Positions 57,781 through 64,000 of a DNA stretch of 64,000 nt are shown one piece after another. The notes below the pieces were generated by a model that worked only from the letters and a program-made list of their open reading frames with translations, had not been told where the DNA came from and did no database searches. The number at the start of each line of letters is the position of its first letter. Position 1 is the stretch's first letter. Source of the DNA: Chimonanthus salicifolius. Lineage: Eukaryota > Streptophyta > Magnoliopsida > Laurales > Calycanthaceae. The stretch is taken from contig CM023539.1 of the NCBI GenBank assembly GCA_013350335.1, forward strand, positions 11,718,302-11,782,301. The letters run 5' to 3'. Both the position numbers and the translations under genes were made by a program.

Positions 57781-59270
57781 CCAATTAAATTCAAGCCACC
57801 TTCCAACATTTTCTTCATAGTGAAATTGAGCAAATCGCTCCGTAGCCATAGCCTTCGGATGAACCACATAAAAATCTTGATATTCCTCTTGTGGTGTGAT
57901 TTGCATTTCTTTTTTCATAACAATGCCCTCGATAGTTGTGAGGGTTGGAGCCACTTCTTTATCACACTATTTGTTCTCTTTGGAGTGTCCCCAATGGTTT
58001 TAGCTTGTGGAATGCTTCATAGTTGAAGCTGTGTTACATATATCCAAATAACTTAATGGATTTAAAGAAGATTAAAAGACACCAATAGGGTGCATTCCTA
58101 TGGATTTGGTCCATTTCTTTCCTTTATGATTGTTTTTGCAAGGTGGGTTTTTCTTTGTTGGGATTCTCATGGACTATGATTTATGCATTGATAAGTTCTT
58201 GAAGAATCTTACACCACCTTTCTTTCTTAACAAAACCAGAAAATTTGTCTCGATGACAAAAGAAGCATCAATCTTATTTGTTGATCTTGTTCATATAATT
58301 GAGAGAATTACCTTAGAACAGTGAGTATAAGGTATGGGGTATATGGAGCTTTCGCCCTTTGTGTAAATTAGTAATGAAGATCACCATATGAAAGAGAAGG
58401 GACATGATCTCTGCTTGTCCCTTGCAAGGGTAAGATATCATTTTATCTAACATTTTACACACAATAAATCTCTATTGTGTATAAAATGTATGAGTTGCTT
58501 TGATGCTCACATTAATTCTTCTATGTTCCTTGGTATTGTCTGTTTGGCAGCTAGGAAAATCTTGTAAGCAGTGCTTCTCTTAAAAGGTTTTACACATTAG
58601 GTGCAATCTTAGATGACTTTGTTTGCCTAATTCTGATTCAGTAAGGAAAGAAATGGGAAAAACATTGAACATTTATGAAAATGTAGGTGTTTTGAATAGG
58701 AAATCATTTAAAGCAAGGGAATTTTTTTTTTGTGGGGAAAATTGTTCTCCAAAAATCATTTTATAATAAGGCTGTACATGGTGGGTGATCTTGGCTTTCA
58801 TTAGATGCTCCCACCATGGAATGGTCATCTCCATAACTATGTGATGAACACCATAAAATTACAATTTTACCCCTCAATATTATATTAATTAGTCCTTATT
58901 TTATAAATATTAGATATGTTTAAATGTTATTTTTAGTTTTATAGTTTATTTTGAAAAATACAAGAAAAGAAAATAAAAATGATAAAAAATGGCTAAGTCA
59001 AAAATACAGTCGACGTCACCTTTAGAATGGTTAGGTCAAGTTGATTAAAACCAGTTGGGCTTCAGAACCTGCAACCTTCTACACTCATGTAATTAATATT
59101 TAAATTTTATTCAATTTTGAGTCAAAATCGAGTCTCATTTACCAACTCTTCTTCTCATTGACTCTCGATTGGAGTGCTCGGCACTTGAAGGAAAGCCTGA
59201 AAGAAACTGTTTCCATTTCTTTTTCTTTTTCCATTTCTTTTCTATTTTTTTCTCCTTTCTCTGGTTGCAG
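57781..59270. other. Intergenic DNA, no gene recognised
   Basis: A minus-strand frame at 57724-57954 (EEYQDFYVVHPKAMATERFA) and a plus-strand frame at 58130-58324 have no family that I can name. The pyrimidine tract at 59215-59270 ends gtttgcag-like (ggttgcag, 59262-59269), which could be an old splice acceptor before the PPR fragment. Confidence 0.4.
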
Positions 59271-59275
59271 GACTC

Positions 59276-59566
59276 ATGGGAGAAAAAGAGAAGACAGCAG
59301 CAGGAGTTGAAGGAACAGAAAGTGCATTGACAGAAATGTACTCAAAATACAGTAGCCTAGCAGATGCTGAGCATGTCTTTAATCGGATGCATAAGCGAGA
59401 CACGGTAATATGGAACTCAATCATCAAGGCCCATTCACAAAATGGGGCTGCAGAGAGTGCTATTTCGTCGTTTAGGCGAATGGTTGAAGACGGAGTCAGG
59501 CCAACGAGTGCTACTTTTCTAGCTGTTATCTCTGTTTGCAGCCATTCAGGACTCGTTGAACAAGAT
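59276..59566 (+). pseudogene. PPR protein fragment
   Basis: The reading frame contains ALTEMYSKYSSLADAEHVF, NRMHKRDTVIWNSIIKAHS, QNGAAESAISSFRRMVEDGV and RPTSATFLAVISVCSHSGLV. That is about two and a half repeats of the PLS class of pentatricopeptide proteins, organellar RNA-binding factors. The homology stops at EQ (about 59563) and the frame continues for 23 unrelated codons to a stop at 59633-59635, inside the following element. The upstream edge (a Met at 59276 after a polypyrimidine tract ending in CAG) looks like an acceptor site, so it is a host fragment interrupted by, or captured beside, the retroelement. Confidence 0.78.
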
Positions 59567-61750
59567 CAGATCACACCAAGCTGGGCCGATGGTGGACCAG
59601 TAGTGACCAGTGGCAGCAGCAGAGTCTGCTGCTGACAGATTGCAGTCGAGGCAGGGAAGAACAGCAAGCAGCAAAGCAACCGGCTGAAGTAGGCAGCAGC
59701 AAACAAGAGAAAGAAGGGAAGCCATGCACAGCAGCAGTCCAAAGTAGAGGCTAAACAGAGCACTGAAAGCAGCATCAATCTGCTTCTAATAGAGAGCAGC
59801 AAAACCAGAAAATCTCTGCAGTTGCAGAGATTGAAAGTAGAAGAAACAACGGAGCAGATCATCCCAGCTCCAGAGAAGGCCGAAGTTGAGCCCATAGCAG
59901 CCAAAGGAGAAGAGCAGCAGTAACAGAATCAGTCTGCTACTCACAACTGAGAACACAGCAGTAGCGGCGCACACAGGATGTAGCCAGCTGAGAAGATAGC
60001 AGCAGAGAAGAAGCGCAGCAAGCAATGACAGCAGCTGCGAATTAGCCGATCTTGACAGAAAAAAGATAAGAATGAGGAAGAGGTAAGATTTGCATGGAAG
60101 ATAAAGCCAATCCTCACCTGGGAAGAGAAGGAAGGATAAGGAGAGTTAACCGATCCTTAGCTGGGAATCAGCAGAAAGGAAGATAAAGAAGATAGAGCCA
60201 GACAGCAAAGAAGCAGCTGCCATGTAGAAGCTGGGAATCAGATAAGATGAGGGAAGAAAAGATAAAGAGAAAAGAAAGATACAAAAGATAAAAAGAAAAG
60301 AAACAGCCGATGAAGAGATAGAGGCGTGGATGAGCAGGAGATGCAGAGAGGAGTCTGAAAAGGAAAGCTGCCGTGGTAGGGAAGATAAGAAGAGATAAGA
60401 TAAGATTTGGAAGAGATAAGGAAGAGATAGAGTTAGCTGAAAAAAAGAAGATAAGAAGGAAAAGATGGAAACAAAGATTGAAGATGGATGGTTTTGCACG
60501 ATGTATAGAGTTATCTGCCGGATAGAGATGGGAATTAACGGATCCTAAGAGAGAAAATGGATAAAATGAAAGCTGCCGTGTAGGGAGGATAACAGCAGAG
60601 GAAAAGAGATAGAAAGATGAGAGTAGCTGATGGTAAGAGAAAGAAAAAGGGAATAAGAAGATGGGTTTTGCTCACTGAGATAAGGGAAACAAAAGGCTGG
60701 CTGAATTTGAATTTGAATTTAAATGGTCTTATTCCGACTGAGTTTGAGGGGTCTCTTATCGCATCCCTTCTTTTCTATAAATTCAAGTGTTTGAGATCAT
60801 TGAAGGTTGAACCGGGCAAGACGTCGAAGGGACTGAAGTTGGACGACAAAATACAGAGAAAAATAAATATTTTCTTGTAAGTTATTATTATTATTATTTT
60901 TATGTAAAGTCCAAAGGATTGTATTTCATTTTCAAATTTTTAAATAAAAATTTATGGTAGTTGTTTAGATTTATGGTGTTCCCAGTTATTAAAATACTTA
61001 ATAGTGATGGTTTGTATTTTATTTTAATTCTTTTTATGAACATTATGTAAGAAAATATTTTTAGAATTTTTTCAAGGAAAGTAGAACCCCTATTAGGATC
61101 AGTGGGACTTAACCGTTTTTTCATTCTAAGGTACTTATCAAGAGCAATTATTTTAGGTTTGGAAAACACAAGTTTAAACCCCGCTCAAGCGTAAGGTTTG
61201 AATTGAAAAAAGTTTGATTTAATGGATGACATAAGTATTCTAATTAGAATTTTAATAGGAAATAAATTTGAATTATATTTTATAACTCTAGAATGTTTCA
61301 TAGCTTAGGCCATGATTTTATTTTTAAATAGGATAACATGCCGCTTCGATATTTGACACGATTCCGTTGTAAAATATGTAAACAATTTATTTATTATTGA
61401 TTCATTTTATTCTTTCCTAAAAATCATCAAAACAATTTAACTAGGTTAGAAACATTTTATTTGTCTCTTAAATTTACATTTTAAATTAAATTTAGGTCAT
61501 TTAAATTTACTCCATTATTTTAATCAAAATTTATGTTAACTACTAAAACTAGATAATAAATTAATTATTGTTCCAAATTAAGATTATAACTATATGTTTA
61601 GAAAATTATTTTCTTAAAATCACATTATTTTAATAGTGTCATTTTCTATTTTATACATATATTTTGTCGGTTTCCCTTGGATACGACCTTACACTCATAC
61701 ATTATACTATAAGTGGTTCGTACGCTTGCGAGTAATTTAAAATCATATCA
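59567..61750 (+). mobile_element. 5' LTR of the Athila/Tat-like element
   Basis: The right end (aatttaaaatcatatca) is fixed by the primer site and by the copy at 63881. The left end is not certain; it lies after the PPR homology. The sequence is GA/CAGCAG-rich in the first kilobase, and the minus-strand Leu/Ser/Phe-rich frames there (59566-60499) are not genes. Confidence 0.6.
60777..60783 (+). promoter_or_regulatory. TATA box of the 5' LTR
   Basis: TATAAAT (in cttttctataaattcaag), about 970 bp before the LTR end and just after the GC-richer part, as expected for a U3 promoter. Confidence 0.5.
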
Positions 61751-61756
61751 AGTTTT

Positions 61757-61774
61757 TGGCGCCGTTGCTGGGGA
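61757..61774 (+). promoter_or_regulatory. Primer-binding site, TGGCGCC type
   Basis: TGGCGCCGTTGCTGGGGA, one base from the TGGCGCCGTTGCCGGGGA primer site (tRNA-Asp type) that marks Athila and Tat/Ogre elements. It stands six bases after the LTR end. Confidence 0.92.
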
Positions 61775-62538
61775 AATTTTGAAATAAATTATGTGCCATT
61801 AGATAATGTGATTTTTGAAAATAAATCTAATACTGGAGATATGCCTTAATTTAGAATTTCATCTAACTTAGGAATTTTTTTTTTAAAATTTAAAAAAAAA
61901 AAAAAAAAAAATCGAAACAAAATTTTGATTAAATGCGGTAGAGTCCAATTTTCATAACCTTGACTTGATTTAAAAAACAAAATTTAGGTTACAAATATTA
62001 TATTTCTTCTATTAGTTGTAACTTTAGGACAATTGCACTTAAATTAGTATCATACATTTTATTTTATTTTATTTTTATTTATTGGAATCAGAATCTTCAC
62101 CAAAGCTTTTATTGTCTATTTTGCAGGAATTTTAATTACGTCGAGCTTAAAAATCACTGGAGATATGCATAATACGCTAAGCAGCTTTAAATTACGCTCT
62201 TAAAAGAAATTGCTGAAAATATGCATAAAAGGCCAAGGTGAGTTTTTAATTTTTTCTTTTTATTTTATATATCTCATGCATTCATATAGATTTATTTAGG
62301 GTGTTCTTTGTTATTACTTGCATTTAATCTGTCCATGCATCTAGGTTGTTAGTATTCATGCATTAGATCAGATTGTTTTATTAATGTTTGTATATTTGTT
62401 TGAATGCTGTATGGTAATTTAGGACTTCATTTTCACAATACTTAGAAAAATAAGATTAGTAAAATTGGTTCATGCATCTCCCTAATAAAATCAATTAAGG
62501 AACCAGTAGATTAGATTTTAGGGTTTCATGCTCAATAG
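61775..62538 (+). other. Leader of the Athila/Tat-like element
   Basis: AT-rich and non-coding. A run of A (61889-61910) and repeated tctgtccatgcat-type words are visible, no gene. Confidence 0.6.
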
Positions 62539-62570
62539 GAACCTGTGATACCCCTTCCCCTCCCTAAAAA

Positions 62571-62613
62571 GTCCCACATCGGTGGGAATGAAAGGGAGGG
62601 GTGGGTTATTAAA
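62571..62613 (+). promoter_or_regulatory. snRNA-type promoter motifs (USE and TATA) in TRIM LTR 1
   Basis: GTCCCACATCG (62571-62581) is an exact match to the upstream sequence element RTCCCACATCG of plant spliceosomal snRNA genes. TATTAAA stands 25 bases further on (62607-62613). In snRNA genes a short USE-TATA gap goes with RNA polymerase III and a longer one with polymerase II. That the LTR uses this promoter is inference. Confidence 0.55.
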
Positions 62614-62920
62614 GCCACCCAAATTGAAACTCAAGTAAGAGGCCTTTTGGGCCAGGCCACGTGGGCCTGGGCCCAAATGCAAAACCGTGTGGGTTTGAGC
62701 TGTGTACGAGGCCCAAAGCGGACAATGTCTTACTTAGTTAAGCCCTAAGCCCTGTTGTCGGGTCGGGTCATTACAAAAATGGTATCAGAGCCAAGTTCAA
62801 CACTCGGACTGTGTGGGCCTATCATCTTTCCCTGGAGTTGTCAAGTGGATCGGAGTCGAGCCGGGGACGGCTCGCGACTTTAGGGGAGGTGATTGTGATA
62901 CCCCTCCCCCTCCCTAAAAA

Positions 62921-62964
62921 GTCCCACATCGGTGGGAATGAAAGGGAAGGGTGGGTTTATTAAA
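62921..62964 (+). promoter_or_regulatory. snRNA-type promoter motifs in TRIM LTR 2
   Basis: The same GTCCCACATCG (62921-62931) with TATTAAA 26 bases downstream (62958-62964). Both motifs are unchanged between the two LTRs although about 5% of other positions differ. Confidence 0.55.
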
Positions 62965-63131
62965 GCCACCCAAATTGAAGCTCAAGTAAGAGGCCTTTTG
63001 GGCCAGGCCACGTGGGCTTGGGCCCAAATGCAAAACCGTGCGGGTTTGAGCTGTGTGCGAGGCCCAAAGCGGACAATATCTTACTGAGTCAAGCCCTAAG
63101 CCTTGTTGTCGGGTCGGGTCGTTACAGAACC

Positions 63132-63613
63132 TTTTCAATCTGAATTAATTTTTCTAGCCGGTGAATATTTTTTCTTCAATCATGGTGTCTAGGATTAGTT
63201 CTGTCACCAAGGTGTAAAGAGCCTAAGGATAAGTGGAAACTTAAGTAGATGCCTCGTGCTCCTCCACTTATCTGGGAACTTACCTAGCCATGATTGTGGT
63301 TAAACTTTCATCGGAGACTTAGATTATTTGGAGAGAAAAGTAGGAGCAAGTCTAGAAATACTCCTTAGGGTCCCATTGGCTAAATAAAAATTTGATTGCA
63401 TTATTGCAATTCAAATTTAGATTTAGGCATTCTTCTTGTGTGAATTTGCGTGAATATGAATGATCTTGTTTGTGTATAAAATATTGGTGTCGTGATTCAA
63501 ACAATCGTCTAGTTCGAGTCAAGTCTTCTATCGATTTACCGATCATTGTGTCCGGAGCTCAATCTAGCTCAGTCATAGACAGTCCAACTCCATCACCACC
63601 ACCATCGCCTAAA
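63132..63613 (+). other. Leader between the TRIM and gag
   Basis: It contains a stretch (63210-63290) with a near inverted repeat, ataagtggaa/ctccacttat. The last ~130 bp are open in the gag frame from 63470 and end in a Pro/Ser-rich stretch just before the gag Met. Confidence 0.5.
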
Positions 63614-63790
63614 ATGGCCGAAGAAAGAGTAGAAGAGAGAACCCTCCAAGGCTACTTTTCAGCAGTCACTCCCAATACACCATCAAGCATAGTTGTCCTA
63701 CCAACTAATGCAGCCTTTGAACTCAAACCAGGCCTATTACATCTTCTACCCGCATTCTATGGACTTGATCATGAGGACCCTTACCTACAC
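63614..63790 (+). pseudogene. Athila/Tat-type gag, N-terminal 59 codons
   Basis: It starts at the Met of MAEERVEERTLQGYF and reads through VVLPTNAAFELKPGLLHLLP and AFYGLDHEDPYLH, the conserved start of plant Athila/Tat gag (F-E-L-K-x-G-L...LLP-x-F-x-G-L-x-x-E-D-P). At 63790 the gag stops in mid-motif and LTR sequence follows. The upstream open segment from 63470 is in frame but probably leader. Confidence 0.85.
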
Positions 63791-63881
63791 TATTTTGTCG
63801 GTTTCCCTTAGGTACGACCTCGCACTCATACATTATACTATAATTGGTTCGTACGCTTGTGAGTAATTTAAAATCACATCA
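63791..63881 (+). mobile_element. Terminal 91 bp of the 3' LTR
   Basis: From tattttgtcggtttccc to aaaatcacatca, the same length and nearly the same sequence as 61660-61750. It is fused to gag by deletion of the rest of the element. Confidence 0.9.
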
Positions 63882-64000
63882 CTATGCCAGTAGAGCATCT
63901 TCATTCCTTCATATGTATCAATCCTAAGTTCTATTACATGATATGGGTTGACTCCCTTTGGCTTATTATTTGGCCATCGCTCAAGCCAAGCTTGACCATA
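63882..64000. other. Flanking DNA, unidentified
   Basis: It is partly open on the plus strand (MPVEHLHSFI near 63886). This could be PPR sequence continuing past the retroelement, but the match is too short to say. Confidence 0.25.

Larger units (their letters stand above)
62544..63126 (+). mobile_element. Complete TRIM (583 bp), TSD GAACC
   Basis: Two LTRs of 232 and 233 bp (62544-62775 and 62894-63126) differ at about 12 positions. Between them lie only 118 bp: the primer site TGGTATCAGAGC (62780-62791), four bases after the first LTR, and a polypurine tract (taggggaggtgat, 62881-62893) before the second. Each LTR runs from TGTGATACCCCT to GGGTCRTTACA. The duplication GAACC is exact at 62539-62543 and 63127-63131. 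There is no coding capacity, which is the definition of a terminal-repeat retrotransposon in miniature. Confidence 0.97.
59567..63881 (+). mobile_element. Athila/Tat-like Ty3 element, internally deleted
   Basis: The order is: 5' LTR (left edge uncertain, to 61750), primer site (61757-61774), long leader containing a TRIM, start of gag (63614-63790), then directly the last 91 bp of a 3' LTR (63791-63881). That 91-bp end matches 61660-61750 base by base apart from a few changes. All of pol and most of the 3' LTR are deleted. The site after 63881 (ctatg) has no recognised partner at the left edge. Confidence 0.75.

Noticed and set aside
57724..57954. Minus-strand frame with EEYQDFYVVHPKAMATERFA
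   Set aside because: No family recognised; it runs into the LTR end at 57724-57780, so the C-terminal part cannot be protein-coding in origin.
59566..60499. Minus-strand Leu/Ser/Phe-rich frames that look like membrane proteins
   Set aside because: They mirror the CAGCAG/GA-rich LTR sequence; no start context, no conserved motif, several overlapping frames equally open.

Overview
This is a window of plant nuclear DNA, most likely from a eudicot. It is AT-rich and almost entirely transposable elements. Clues to the host are Ty3 chromovirus (Tekay-like) pol genes, Ty1/copia pol, an Athila/Tat-like element with a TGGCGCC primer site, a TRIM, a Mutator-like element with a FAR1/MULE transposase, hAT remnants, and two host fragments: the first exon of a receptor-like LRR protein and a PPR fragment. 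I see no intact host gene, no rRNA or tRNA gene, no CRISPR array and no prokaryotic feature. The species cannot be told from the sequence alone.

Layout. 1-5010: a decayed copia element (+) split by a 1.87-kb solo LTR. 5020-6103: a minus-strand LTR element fragment. 6104-11650: low-complexity intergenic DNA holding an RLP exon 1 (-), a probable SINE and a small Mutator-type MITE. 11677-26473: a three-layer nest, all on the minus strand: copia, then chromovirus A inserted in it, then chromovirus B inserted in the LTR of A; a hAT-type MITE sits in the same LTR. 26474-28360: another LTR with 95-bp tandem repeats, an 8-bp repeat and a 40-bp minisatellite. 30167-32005: a 92-bp tandem repeat split by a 1.57-kb solo LTR. 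33384-34311: a non-autonomous hAT. 34693-39763: a 5-kb solo LTR interrupted by a second hAT. 39922-40628: a retroposed 3' tail interrupted by a second copy of the hAT-type MITE. About 40901-51776: a large Mutator-like element with repeat-array TIRs, a FAR1-type transposase split by a 3.2-kb solo LTR, two further minus-strand ORFs and arrays of perfect palindromes. 51962-52293: a fold-back MITE. 53745-57780: fragments of two LTR elements. About 59300-63881: a PPR fragment next to an internally deleted Athila/Tat-like element carrying a complete 583-bp TRIM.

Most insertions are dated relative to each other by target-site duplications (TSDs) that can be read directly: GATAT, AGTTA, ATCAT, ATCCA, GAACC (LTR elements) and CCAATGTC, AGTGAAGG, GTTGGGTC, GCTGTGAG/C, TTTCTTTA (DNA elements). 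Four elements are complete solo LTRs, so unequal recombination between LTRs has been frequent. The least ordinary object is the Mutator-like element: its ORFs are interleaved with arrays of a near-perfect palindrome built on the same core as its TIR repeats.
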